A DNA stretch of 64,000 bases, from the NCBI GenBank assembly GCA_934045075.1, contig OW203725.1:1454775-1518774 (forward strand). The letters are read 5' to 3'. Position 1 is the stretch's first letter. Each line of letters begins with the position of its first letter. Positions 21,519-32,358 of the stretch are shown here, piece after piece. Source of the stretch: Yponomeuta sedellus. Its lineage: Eukaryota; Arthropoda; Insecta; Lepidoptera; Yponomeutidae. Position numbers and translations under genes: made by a program. The notes beneath the pieces are model-generated. The model had not been told where the DNA came from. It saw nothing but the letters and a program-made list of their open reading frames with translations, and did not search any database.

Positions 21519-21748
21519 GTTATCAACCCTTGTATGTCCCCACTGCTGGGGCACGGGTCTCTTCCTGCATCGCAGGAAGGTTAGGCCATACTCCACCACG
21601 GGGGCCAAGTCCGGGTTGGTGGAGGTTTGTAAGACAGTGGCGGGCCTTACTGTCAGAAGTTATCAAGCGGGCCTCTAACATGGCTTAACGACTGCCATTA
21701 TATGACAGCCGGCACCAACGACTTGACGTGCCTTGCGAAGCACGGAAG
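21519..21748 (-). mobile_element. SINE-D, truncated copy
   Basis: Runs from 'ttatcaacccttgtatgtcc' to 'ttgcgaagcacggaag'. A further fragment of the same family (3' end only) is at 21,848-21,902, and a short one at 22,355-22,400. Confidence 0.75.
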
Positions 21749-22061
21749 AGTCCCTTACGCTGATTGGCAAATCCTTTCACCACGACGACACCTTACCATC
21801 GAAAAAGAGGATGACAACCCTAGGTCTCTGCCTACCCCTGCATCGATATCAACCCTTGTATGTCCCCACTGCTAGGGCACGGGTCTCTTTCTGCATCACT
21901 TTCTGCAACATACTGCGTATGTTTTATGGTTTATTGGAAAAGCTGTTGTTTTATACACGAGGCATTTTTACAAAGAATAAGATGAATTAGATTTAAAGCC
22001 AATAACAGGTTTTCACGTACAATCGGAAAAAACATTTGAATTTACATAACAAAACTATCAT

Positions 22062-22243
22062 AATGGAATTTGCTTAAGTCAGATGTCGCTGCCTGTACGT
22101 AATACAGAGAATAGTGTAGAGGTTCGAAATTTCACTGATGCCGTGAGTCGCCCATTGGCTCAATTAGTAGAGCGCTGGCACGGATAGCCAGAGGTTGCAG
22201 GTTCGAATCCCGGCATGGGTGAAATTTTTAGCCTCTAAATAGG
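22062..22243 (+). mobile_element. SINE-A, near full length
   Basis: Leader ('cgctgcctgtacgtaataca'), tRNA-like domain and tail are all present. One base differs in the B box (GCAGGTTCGAATCCC instead of GCGGG). Confidence 0.85.
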
Positions 22244-22812
22244 TTTGGAATTAACATATTCATAATCATATTTTTTTTTGTATTTTACGTGCTTTTTCTA
22301 TTTCAATTTATTTATAATCCCTTTATATAGGCATAGACCAAAAAGGTATAGGTTACACGTTAGGCCACACTCCACCACGGGGCCCAAGTCCGGGTTGGCT
22401 GGTACCCCTTCATGATATCGGCGTTTGTTTACGTCTGTACAAAACCTTTGCAATGTCCTTTGGTCGGACTGACCTTTAAAAATCTAGAAGAAATATCTTT
22501 ATGACTAATCATGACTAACACAATCTCACCCCACACGACACAATAGCTTATCATATTGAGCACTGGGAGTATACGCAGACAGTCTTGTCAAAGCGTTGAA
22601 CTCTAGACTCTGCTATCAACGGCCGAAGGCTACAATTCACGTGGCACTCGTAAGTGGCATGATTTAATGAGGACCACTAATCAACGGGAACGTGTCAGTG
22701 GAGACAAATTAATACTCAAGATGGAAGGGGTCTTGCGATAATTATAACAAAAATGTATATGACCTGAAAAACACGGTATATATTTTACTGTAAACAACTG
22801 ACTGATTAAGAA

Positions 22813-23112
22813 AGAGCGGCGCTAGCCGTGTGGGTAGAACTGGGTAGTCGGAAGCTAAAGACCCAGATTCGATTCCCAATACGAGCATGAACACATGATT
22901 TTTCATTCTAAGTTACGTACATTTGTTAAGTTACAGTAATACTACGACTTGCTAACTGTGAAGGAAAACATTATGAGGAAACTTGAGTGGCTGAAGTATT
23001 CAAATACCTCAGCGCTTGAAATGGCCCATACCGCGGTGGGCACGCGTGGCAATTAAGCCCATAATATATCCTTGAGAGAAGGCCCTGCAGTGGGCAGTAT
23101 GCAGGCTACATA
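22813..23112 (+). mobile_element. SINE-G, full-length tRNA-like SINE
   Basis: The tRNA-like head reads 'gctagccgtgtgggtagaac', then a B-box-like 'cagattcgattcccaatac'. The body has 'gaggaaacttgagtggctga' and 'accgcggtgggcacgcgtgg'. The end is 'ccctgcagtgggcagtatgc' plus 'aggctacataaag'. It is the reference for the SINE-G fragments elsewhere in the window. Confidence 0.7.
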
Positions 23113-23384
23113 AAGAAACGCTGTATCATATCATATTTAAGTCAAAAGACCGACACAATTCGTGAACGATTCGTAGCTCAGTTCCTCGAATCTTAACCGA
23201 TGCATAATGGCACTTTACGTAGTTGATAGTTCAATTACAACGGGTGGTACAAAGTACGAAACCGGAGGTCAATAGAGCGTGACAAAGAGTAATTATAATT
23301 AACACATCGGCCGGCGATAGTACGAAGTTGACTGCTGCACTCTGCCTTGTAATCCAGGCCGTGTTCTAGTTTTTTTTTTTTAAA

Positions 23385-23500
23385 TATAATACCACACAAC
23401 ACAATCACTTGTCCTGGGTCTAAACTAGGATACCCTGTAATGGTAACAAGGCAAGGACACCAGAATCATGGAAATACATCCAGACTGAGGACATTATGAT
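23385..23500 (-). mobile_element. SINE-E tail
   Basis: The complement of the SINE-E body: 'aatcacttgtcctgggtcta', 'ggataccctgtaatggtaac' and 'ccagactgaggac'. Confidence 0.55.
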
Positions 23501-23524
23501 AATAATAATATCTCTAATCTATCT

Positions 23525-23830
23525 ATAATCAGCCCACATCAACCCACTGCTGGGCATAGGCCTCCTTTTTATTTCGCCATTCCTCACGGTCCTGTGCTAA
23601 CCTGATCCATCTCTGGCCCGCAACCCTCACGATGTCGTCCGACCATCGTGTCGGTGGTCTGCCTGCCAACCTCTTTCCCTCCATTGGCCACCACTCCGAT
23701 ACTGCCCTGGTCCACCGGCCGTCTTCCCTTCTAGCCAAGTGTCCCGCCCATCTCCACTTTAAGGCTCGCCAACGTCTTCGACCTTGGTTCTTCGACGAAT
23801 TTCTACGTTGGGTACGCGGTCCACAAGCGA
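23525..23830 (-). mobile_element. RTE-like LINE C-terminus and tail
   Basis: The minus-strand frame gives the C-terminal signature of RTE-like non-LTR polyproteins: a 'WAGHLARREDGRW' block, 'GRPPTRWSDDI', then 'AQDREEW' and 'AYAQQWVD' before the stop. The tail contains 'gcctatgcccagcagtgggt'. The endonuclease and catalytic reverse transcriptase are not present. Confidence 0.8.
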
Positions 23831-24157
23831 TATGCCTAGCATGGCACGCTAATAATGCACGCCAATAATAATATAACAATAATAAATCTCTATTGCTAGC
23901 CACATACAAACAGCTTAAATATAGACAAAGTAAGAGTGAACAGCTGGCTGACAAGGAACTAATTTGGCGAGTCTTCTGTCTGACTACCAAGCTAGAATGA
24001 TCTGTATTATGGGAGCCAGAGATCCTCTGTACAACAGTGGACGGCCTTTTATCACTAAAATATAATAAATGCAGTGACTTATTCTAATATTAGGTACGTA
24101 AAATATATACAGGAAAAAGAGGAAGTGTTTACGTAGGTGAATGATTTATTTATTTGA

Positions 24158-24421
24158 TATGAACCTTTATATGTCCCCTACTGCTGAGGCACGGGTCTCT
24201 CCCTACATCGCAGGAAGGTTAGGCGCTACTCCACCACGGGGGCCAAGTCCGGTTCGTGGAGGAGTGTAAGAAAGTGGCGGGCTTTACTGTAAGCCGCCCA
24301 TACTGCCTCTGACATGGTTTAACGACCCCCATTAAATGACAGCCGGCACCAACGGTTGAACGTGCCTTGCAAAGCACGGAAGCGCACGGGAGTGATTGGT
24401 TCCAATGACTCGGTTCGGCTT
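24158..24421 (-). mobile_element. SINE-D copy, internally shortened
   Basis: Contains the 3' phrases ('atatgtcccctactgctgag') and a short piece of the head ('gattggttccaatgactcgg'). The 5S-like block has been deleted. Confidence 0.7.
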
Positions 24422-24721
24422 TATTTATTATTTATACAGATTTAGGTTTACCCAATATAGGTACAGATTAATTGGACTCGGACGTCCTAAAACCACATCT
24501 AGTTTGTCTCGAGTTCCGTGTCGTCATATCATTTCACAGCTATTAATTACACAATACCGACATTTCAATACTTAAGACACTATGTATCCGTGAGTTAGTC
24601 GGCCAACGAAGACAAAGGAGCAGTTGGTAGTTGGAAGGTATTTTATGAGACGGAAATTCGAACTTTGGAATTTGTTGAGGCGCTAGGCGTTATCAATCAT
24701 ACTTTGGCGTTCGCCATTTAC

Positions 24722-24945
24722 GTAATGAGATGATTTATACAGCGTCCACTGGCACCTTCACTGCAGTTCTCTCTTTACCCATACTATATGGGTAGAGAGA
24801 GAACTGCAGTGCCTTGGACATTGTCTTTGAATGGAGTAAGCTTGTCCAGCACCTATACTATCCTGACAGCTTAGTAGGCTTAGCCCACAGGGAAGACAAG
24901 TCAATACGTGCGGAACCAACCAAGCCTTATTATGTTATCCTTCAC
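24722..24945 (-). mobile_element. SINE-F fragment with an internal hairpin
   Basis: Shares 'atgagatgatttatacagcg' and 'acctatactatcctgacagc' with the SINE-F copies at 31,982 and 60,529. Within it, 24,759-24,811 is an almost perfect hairpin with 23-bp arms ('cactgcagttctctcttta' and complement), absent from the other copies. Confidence 0.6.
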
Positions 24946-24998
24946 AGTTGGGGTGTGATATAGCTTCTAACAATTTGGAAGAGGTAGTTAAAAAACTG

Positions 24999-25249
24999 CT
25001 GTGTGGTGACGGCCTAGAGAATAGCAAAAACCCGAATTCTTCCCGCGGGTATCGTATAAGGCGACTAAGGGACACGAACCGGGGGGTGGGCAGCAGCGCC
25101 CCCTGCAGTACAATTCCACCAAACTGCGATCCCAACACGCATGCCCAGCGTGGGGATTATGGGCACTACCCCCTATGATAGCTCAACGTGGCGCACTTTA
25201 GGGGAGGGCTATGTCCAGCAGTGGGCTAGTATAGCCTGAAGAAGAAGGT
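24999..25249 (+). mobile_element. SINE-C, full length
   Basis: Starts 'gtgtggtgacggcctagaga', passes 'ccggggggtgggcagcagcg', and ends with the LINE-like tail 'gggctatgtccagcagtggg' and 'agcctgaagaagaagg'. Confidence 0.8.
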
Positions 25250-25261
25250 AAAAAAATATAA

Positions 25262-25350
25262 TTCATACAACTTGCTCGCACTGGGAATCGAACCTGCGTC
25301 TCTCGCTTCCGAGTTCATTGCTCTAACCACTACGGTATCGCCGCTTCAGT
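25262..25350 (-). mobile_element. tRNA-like SINE head
   Basis: On the minus strand it has a tRNA-like form: 'agcggcgataccgtagtggt' and a B-box-like GGTTCGATTCCCAGT. The A box is atypical, and the sequence continues into the family body, so it is not called as a tRNA gene. Confidence 0.5.
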
Positions 25351-25799
25351 CAGCTGACGCGGTATTTGCAATGTTCTATGTGTGTAAACAAGGTGTGATC
25401 GAAAACACGACGATGCCGATAAATCATCTCCGAGCCACTTTTTATCGTTCAGCAAACTTTAAAATGCTTGTAGTACATTCGGCAGCAGGCAAACATTCAT
25501 ATTTTTGTCGCCCGTATCGCAAGTGGAGTGCACGTAAGTAATTGACCGTTGACCATTGAGTACCGTTAACGGTACTCCAAACTGAACCATCAAGTCAAGT
25601 GATTTGATGGTCTAATTTGGTTCACTGTCTGACGGAGACAAGTGGCGACTTGTTGTGTTGGAGGTCAAAACCCACTTGGGTCGCTGAGCCAGCGGAGTGA
25701 GTAAGTAGTAATTTGGTTTACGACTATTTGGGTGGTAAGTAACTTGCTTACTGCCGTTACTACTAGTTACTATGTTTTCCATGTACATTTTTATTGTGC
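25351..25799. other. gene-free stretch with a short palindrome
   Basis: No exon is supported. A perfect 20-bp palindrome (GAGTACCGTTAACGGTACTC) lies at 25,558-25,577, followed by a second small hairpin ('accatcaa' / 'ttgatggt'). Confidence 0.35.
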
Positions 25800-25975
25800 A
25801 TTTTTTATGTAGGCTATTCGCCTCCCACTGCATGGCACAGCGCACAGGCCTTCTCTCAGAGAGACTTTGGGCTTAGTTGCCACGCGTGCCCACCGCGGAT
25901 TGGCAATTTCAAGCACTGAGGTATTTGAGGTACACTCAGGTTTCATCTCGATGGTATGCAATACAGTGTATTAAT
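25800..25975 (-). mobile_element. SINE-G fragment
   Basis: Complement of the SINE-G 3' half ('tatgtaggctattcgcctcc', 'cacaggccttctctcagaga', 'gtgcccaccgcggattggca'). Confidence 0.6.
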
Positions 25976-26562
25976 CTAATCTTAACGGAACGGAAGTAGT
26001 AAATTCGATATTGCTGAGGCCGCACAGCGGTCAAGACAACACATATTTTTACGTTACCTGCTTCAGTGAGTGTGTGCGTTCTTTGTGTACTCTTGATACA
26101 TATTATGTAGATTGTAGGATGAGAGATGAACAGCTACCACAAGTTGGTACCAATAGTGCATTATTTGTGTACGATTGTGCGTTTCACGATTATTACGTCA
26201 GTCACTTTAATATATGGACGCAAATGGGTTGCCCCGCGAATCGAATAAGGTTTGAGAAAAGATGGTTATAGTGGAGTTTTTTTTCACGCTGTTTTTTTCT
26301 TCACTACACTACACGTAGTGGTTATATACTCTTTGTACACTACGGCCCGAAGTCAGCGGCTTACACTCTACATTGACATTCAGCAAACCGAATATAAATT
26401 CTTTACGTTGAAATAAATCGATTTGGATTTGAATCGTACGATGTGTGACGTATTAGTGGTGCCACCGCGTCAAAGCTTAGTCTTGCCAGGAGTCCAAGTC
26501 ACGTTCTACAGTCTACGACCTACTACAACAATTGAATTCTCACTGGTAGGCTGCTTGCGGAA

Positions 26563-26984
26563 CCAGAACTAGTCTCCTTCGCAAAGGTCACGCCAAGGCA
26601 CTTTTTTCTATGTAGCCTAAAACGTCCCCCTGCAGGGCTCAGGCCTTCGCTCAGAGAGAGAGAGAGTCAGAACTAGTCTCCTTCGCAAAGGTCACGCCAA
26701 GGCACTTTTTTCTATGTAGCCTAAAACGTCCCCCTGCAGGGCTCAGGCCTTCGCTCAGAGAGACAGAGAGTCAGAACTAGTCTCCTTCGCAAAGGTCACG
26801 CCAAGGCACTTTTTTCTATGTAGCCTAAATCGTCCCCCTGCAGGGCTCAGGCCTTCGCTCAGAGAGAGAGAGAGAGAGTCAGAACTAGTCTCCTTCGCAA
26901 AGGTCACGTCAAGGCACTTTTTTCTATGTAGCCTAAAACGTCCCACTGCAGGCTCAGGCCTTCGCTCAGAGAGAGAGTCTGGGC
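26563..26984. repeat. 105-bp minisatellite, four units
   Basis: Four tandem units start with CAGAACTAGTCTCCTTCGC at about 26,563, 26,668, 26,774 and 26,880. Each unit includes a stretch of SINE-G 3' end ('tatgtagcctaaaacgtccc', 'ctgcagggctcaggcc') and ends in an AGAG run of variable length. The units differ only by a few bases, so the array is young. Confidence 0.9.
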
Positions 26985-27431
26985 CGAATTAACACGCGCG
27001 TGACGATAACGTGGATAACTATGTATGCGCATCGCAAATCATTAGTTGGTAGTTAGTTAGACCTGAGATTTCCGCACTTAGCCTCATGATTGGGCCATTG
27101 TACGTAGTGGAGCTGTGAGTTTACTCCAGCCAGTTTATCTCTTTCCAGAAAGCCAGCAGTGTTCCGATGTCACTGCGGGCTCCCTGAAGGGACCCCATCG
27201 CAAATCATTAAGATATGTGCAAAACAAGTGTGAAACTACAGACTCTCAACTGGTGTTCTTTTTATATTGACGCCTCAAAAACTAAAGATTGAGTGAAATT
27301 AAATACCTAGAAAGTTCTACATTAACACAGCAATATTAACATCCACACAAAACAATAATTTCACCTAATCCCAAACTTTTCTAGTTTGGGATTCCTCATT
27401 TTATTTTCCGACTGAAGAAATTTTCGCAAAT
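26985..27431. other. gene-free stretch
   Basis: A worn SINE-G-related piece ('gacctgagatttccgcac') is at 27,060-27,140. No exon is supported. Confidence 0.3.
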
Positions 27432-27677
27432 CAAGTCTATTCATCCTTACTTGGCCAATTTAGTAAACAAGATTCTAACCTCAAAATTGATATTTGATGC
27501 CAAAAGGACATATTTTCTCGCAACTTAATGAGCTTTGTTAATAAAATTGACAGCGTATTATCTAAAATAGTCTCCCCGATTAAGTCATTTATGGGAATAT
27601 GGCGCTTTGCGACTAAAATCCATACTTTACGGGTAGAATCTTGTTTACTAAAATGGACAAGTAAGGATAAATAAACT
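27432..27677. mobile_element. MITE-9 copy 2
   Basis: Same element as at 17,451-17,711: 'agtctattcatccttacttg' at the left, 'gtaaggataaataaact' at the right, and inner 'gtaaacaagattctaacctc' versus 'gtagaatcttgtttac'. It has diverged somewhat from copy 1. Confidence 0.75.
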
Positions 27678-28067
27678 AGGTATCCAGTTCGAATCAAAAC
27701 CCACAATCTCTGTTTGGTAGTCAAGCGTATTAGCTGCCAGACTAATAAGGCAGTCTGGTTGGATAGATTCGATTACAGTAGCTAGATCTTATGTTACTAC
27801 TCCTAATGTAATGTGAATACAGACCCAGACAGCAACTCACCTCAATGATGTTTAATCAATGAATGACTTAATGAATGAATAGATTATCCAATGCCTAATT
27901 CAATAAATAACAAGAAAGAGACTGGAGAATAATTTTCCACTGCTATAATATTTATGTCACTTTTAGGAGCCAGAGGTAAACATTGATACTTTTTTAATCA
28001 ACTATAGTTTAACCCATAGCAAGAGCTAGAAGTCATTTTTCATTGGTTATGAACTTTATTTATAAAC
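27678..28067. other. gene-free stretch
   Basis: AT-rich, no exon or repeat boundary recognised. Confidence 0.3.
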
Positions 28068-28431
28068 TAGCTGGTGCCCGCGACTCGTCTGCGCAGGATT
28101 ATTATTTCGAGTAGCTTTTAGATTATAGATTTTAGCTATATATTATCTAGCTACTTATTTCGAGTAGCTAATAGATTTTAGCGTGGCGTAGAAAAGAACT
28201 AGCACTACGACATAAAAATTATCACATACTTAAATAATTTTTGGGTCGCGTTTGAAAAATAAAAATATCCCACAATTTCTTTATAAATTGTAGCGTATGT
28301 GTTACTCTGATGAATACCTAAGCAATATTATTGTAAAGTTTATTAAAATCCATTTAGTTGTTTTTACGCGAAAGAGTAACAAACATCTATCCATCCATAC
28401 CTACAAACTTTTCGCGTTTATAATGTTACTA
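28068..28431 (+). mobile_element. Lep1-like Helitron
   Basis: It starts 'ctagctggtgcccgcgactc', a typical lepidopteran Helitron 5' phrase. It contains 'aaaatccatttagttgtttt' and 'cgcgaaagagtaacaaacat' and runs to 'cgcgtttataatgttactat', where a piggyBac-like element is inserted at a TTAA. Confidence 0.65.
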
Positions 28432-30224
28432 TTAACCCATTTACGCCCGCTGTCCTCATTTGGGGCCATTTATTTGAGTACCCATATTTTGGAGGGAAAA
28501 TGAGATGTCCTTGATAAAGAGTCACATTTGTATCGCCAAGGTGGGTAAATATCTAATCAAAACTAGAAAACAGAGAATCATCGGAGAATCTGGATAAAAT
28601 AAGTGGTTTTCACTACCCCATTGAGCAAATAAGTTATTGCTTAAAGGTAGGCGGTATTTTCTATATTTTTTTAGTGCAACTTCCTGCTTTTTCTCATGTT
28701 TTTCTACTGTCTATAGTTTCTTCTCATGAGTAAAGACAATATATCAAGAATATTTGTAAATATTACTATCGTGGGAGCAATTTTAGTAAGGTGTCCCCAA
28801 ATGGGGCCAATGGGCTCATTGCTATATATTTTTTTATACTTCAGGGTTCAGTTTCGGAGTCAATAAGGGCTAGGCAATCGTTCAATATATTGAATGAGTA
28901 TCAAAGACTCAAGGCAGCGATCGAAAGCATTTTGAACGAGGAAGATGATCCTGATGTAAGTTTCAAAATAGTGGCCATACCTCCAGAACGAAGTGTTCTC
29001 ACGGATGATGAAGAAGGTGATGGCAATAATATCCAACAAAACATACGAAACAATTTATAAAAGGCAAGCCAGTACGAGACGCCAGTGAGTGGAGACCGTG
29101 ACTCGGCAAACGTAGTGTAGGACGCCCTCCGACCAGGTGGGATGACGATCTGCGAAAAACTGCAGGCAGGTACTGGATGTGGCAAGCTGAAGACAGGGCA
29201 CTATGGCGCTCATTAGGCGAGGGCTATGTCCAGCAGTGGACTACATAATATAGCCTGAAGAAGGAAAAGGAGAAGCCAGTACGATTTGGATATAAAACTG
29301 GATGTGCGCAAGTTTAGATGGATACTGTTACGTATTCCATGTCTACTGTGGCAAAACAGCGGCATTGGGAACCAGTCAAGAGGGCTCAAATGTGGTGAAG
29401 GGCCTACTGGAAAAAGGAAAAGCAGTACCACACCAGCACACTGTGTATTTCGACATTTTTTTTACCAGTCACGCATTGAAGACAGATCTACGACAAGCCG
29501 CTTATCGTGCGACGAGCACACTGAGGAAGAACAGAACAAATAAGTGTCCACTGATGTCAATCAAGGTCATGCAAAAGAAAATTGTGCGGAAATTGATCGA
29601 TGTAAAAAGGTAAAAAGATGGAGCTCTGCAGAAGGGAGAAAGGTAGACCCAGATATCCCTTTTGTATTTCAGAACAGGAACAAGGGTTGGGCGGAGTTGA
29701 CCAAGTTGACCAAGTTGACCAGTGAGTGGCAGTATAGGTACAGAATAGCCATAAGTGGCAAACAGTGGTAGTGGCTTCTATTTTCATGCTTGACTTGTCC
29801 GTAGGTAATGCTTGTCGTCTTCACGCGCTGACTACTGAAGAAAAACTAGACTAACTAGAAACAAGAAAGACCCAATGGAAGGCGTCGTAAATCCTCATCA
29901 GTGGTGCCAAACATGAGCCTGAAAGGTGTTGGACACTTCGCAGAGGAACTACAAAACCAGCTAAGATGCTTGGAATGTCACAAAAAAGCACGATCACAAT
30001 GCAAAAAATATAAAAAAAACATTGTACATCGAAAAAGGGAGCTTCGAAAAACACCACACTTAACCCCATTGGCCCCATTTGAGGACGGTATTTTTTCAAT
30101 TATATAGAAATTATTATTTTTAAGTTTTTTGTTATAATATGTCTTATTAGGTCCTAATAGTTAGGCAAATAAAGAAGTTTTCGAAATTTCACTACTGGTT
30201 TGTATTTGGGTCCAAATGGGTTAA
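28432..30224 (+). pseudogene. defective piggyBac-like transposon
   Basis: The element is bounded by TTAA on both sides (28,432-28,435 and 30,221-30,224) and by short inverted ends CCCATTT and AAATGGG, as in the piggyBac superfamily. An acidic N-terminal coding piece is at 28,850-29,060. After a large gap, piggyBac-family transposase segments follow on the plus strand (a 'RFGYK' motif near 29,285, and an 'HTVYFDIFFTS' segment with the conserved Asp near 29,445). They lie in different frames with stops. The central catalytic part is deleted and a LINE tail interrupts it, so no transposase can be made. Confidence 0.8.
29078..29272 (+). mobile_element. RTE-like LINE tail nested in piggyBac
   Basis: The 195-bp insert codes for the last part of an RTE-like polyprotein ('VGRPPTRWDDDLRK', 'AEDRALWRSLGEGYVQQWT'). 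It is flanked by AAGCCAGTACGA at 29,066-29,077 and 29,273-29,284, a perfect 12-bp target duplication. The tail 'tagcctgaagaagg' matches the SINE-C tail. Confidence 0.85.
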
Positions 30225-30237
30225 GTACCTATCTATA

Positions 30238-30945
30238 CTTAATATAAAAATGAATCGCTGAATGTGTTGGTAAGGGCAAATCTCGAGAGCAGCTGAACCG
30301 ATTGTGCTAATTCATTGTTTAGAATATTTCTTGAAGTACGAGGATGGTTCTTACGGAGAGAAAATATAAAAAAAAAACCGGCCAAGTGCGAGTCAGACTC
30401 GCGCACCGAGGGTTCCGTACAAACCTGTATTATAGACCTGAGTATTTGGTATGAATTTCAATTTAATACCTCTACGTGTTTATGAGGAAATGGGTAGTAA
30501 GTTTAAAATTATTAAAAAAATATATATTATGTGATGTAACTAAAAATTTATGGTTTTCGTAATTTTTCCTTTATCTATGCTATAAGACGTTGCTTCGTAC
30601 CAAATTTCAAGATTCTGAGTTCACGGGAAGCACCCCGTAGGTTTTGATTCCCTTGCAAGTGTCGAAAATTTGCGGCATAAACGGCTGTATCTTTTGATTG
30701 CGTTGGCTTAGAAGGTTGATTTTTTCACAGCTTCAAGGGACAGTAGACCTGAGTAATTGATATAAATTTCAGCTTCATACCTCCACGCGTTCCTGAGAAA
30801 AAGGGTCTTGACAGACGGACGGACGGACGGACAGACGGACAACAAAGTGATCCTATAAGGGTTCCGTTTTTTCCTTTTGAGGTACGGAACCCTAAAAATT
30901 AAAGAATCCATGGTAGGCGGTACGAAGTCCGCTGGGTCAGCTAGT
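30238..30945 (+). mobile_element. short Helitron, split by another repeat
   Basis: Left part: 'aatcgctgaatgtgttggta' to 'cggagagaaaatataaaa'. Right part: 'aaagaatccatggtaggcgg' to 'gctgggtcagCTAGT'. Between them, 30,376-30,897 is a separate repeat. Without it the element has the same structure and length as the copy at 4,478-4,660. Confidence 0.7.
30376..30897. mobile_element. 'ggttccgta' repeat nested in a Helitron
   Basis: Starts 'ggccaagtgcgagtcagact' and ends 'aggtacggaaccctaaaaat', phrases common in lepidopteran genomes. Near the 3' end is a short GGAC/GACG array (30,813-30,840). Related worn pieces are at 36,541-36,640, 61,772-61,815 and 62,290-62,370. I cannot assign a transposon class. 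Confidence 0.65.
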
Positions 30946-30951
30946 ATAATA

Positions 30952-31124
30952 TAAAAATTAATCACTGAATGTGTTGGTAAGTGCAAATCTCGAGAGCAGC
31001 TGAACCGATTTTGCTAATTCTATTTTTAGAATATTCCTTGATGTTCGAGGATGATTCTTAACGAGAGAAAATAAAAAAAAAAATTAAGAATCGACTGTGA
31101 GACGAAGTTCGCTGGTCAACTAGT
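30952..31124 (+). mobile_element. short Helitron, third copy
   Basis: Begins 'aatcactgaatgtgttggta' and ends 'gttcgctggtcaaCTAGT'. It lies a few bases downstream of the previous copy, in the same orientation. Confidence 0.65.
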
Positions 31125-31547
31125 TTAAAATATATAAGGTTACATTTTTTGGTTGTTGCAAGTATTATAGCAGAGCCTAGTAACGGGTTAATAATAATTG
31201 TTCATGAGATGAAAAGATAATGAAAAGTGTGGTTATAATGGGTGATAAGAAATAGTCTTTCAATAAGGAAGGCCGGTTAACTAAAACCAATTTACAATCA
31301 TTGTATTCACCACTAAGAATCTAGTCACATTCATCATGTTAATACAGCAAAAGTTCAAAGTGCTAACAAGATAAGAGGGCTCCAGCGAAGATGTGCCACT
31401 GGTCTACGGCTGGGTTATAAACTTATAACCTACATGATTGGGTGTAAAGTCCAACGGATGAAGTACTCATGTTATACAAACAATTGCTGTGGGTAGTTTG
31501 GTCTTAGAACAAAATTAGGTTGACTCCTGCAAGTCCGCAGTACATCT

Positions 31548-31722
31548 ATAATATAAAAATGAATCGCTGAATGTGTTGGTAAGAGCAGCTGAATCGATTT
31601 CGCTAATTCGCATATCTTTTTTTAGAATAGTCCTTGAAGTACGAGGATGATTCTTACGGAGAGAAAAAAAATAAAATAATAAGGAATCAACTGTTAGGCG
31701 GTAAAGTTTGTTGGGTCAGCTA
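31548..31722 (+). mobile_element. short Helitron, fourth copy
   Basis: 'aatcgctgaatgtgttggta' to 'gttgggtcagCTAGT'. A short internal stretch ('cgcaaatctcgag') is missing compared with the other copies. Confidence 0.65.
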
Positions 31723-31981
31723 GTAATTAATATCGCTTGTGACCTATGTGTTAAAAGGTACTTCTTTATTGTATGTACACCAGGAATTACATAAGAGACA
31801 ACAATAACATAGTATAGTGCTATCGGCGGCCTTGTTACTAGTTTCTGAATTAAGAATTTCTCTAAGTAAATAGTAAACTGTAGTGCTGTTTTTATCTGGT
31901 GAGAATGCTGCTGAGAATGCAATGCAATGTTTAAGAGCAGATAAGATTTTTATAAATATATAATATTGGCCTTTTTGCATC

Positions 31982-32358
31982 TACTTAATGAGATGATTTA
32001 TACAGCGTCCAGTGGTATCTTCACTCACACTAGATGGGTGAAGGGACCACTCCGACGCTGTAGTGCCTGGGTCATGGTTTTATAGATGGTGTAGGCTTGC
32101 CCAGTACCTATACCATCCTGACAGCTTAGTCGGCCTAGTCCACAGGAAAGACTAGTCAATACGTGCGGAGCCAACCAATCCGCGGGTTTCCTCACGATGT
32201 TTTCCTTCACCATTAGCGTGTGGTATTGCGACTGCAAATTCGCAAATGTACGTAACTTTGAAATTAAACAAAGTCATTGGTACATGCCCGCACTCGGGAT
32301 CGAACCTGGGGCTCTCGCTTGCCAGTCTATGGTTCTACCCACTGAGCTACCACCGCTG
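31982..32358 (-). mobile_element. SINE-F, full length
   Basis: On the minus strand it starts with a tRNA-like head ('agcggtggtagctcagtggg', B-box-like GGTTCGATCCCGAGT). It continues through 'aaacatcgtgaggaaacccg' and ends near 'gctgtataaatcatctcatt'. A 96%-like close copy by eye is at 60,529-60,894; exact identity was not computed. Confidence 0.75.

Noticed and set aside
23529..23990. host gene of 153 codons on the minus strand
   Set aside because: The C-terminal half is a LINE polyprotein end and the N-terminal half is low-complexity with no motif.
26563..26984. CRISPR array
   Set aside because: Units are adjacent 105-bp tandem repeats with no unique spacers, and the genome is eukaryotic.
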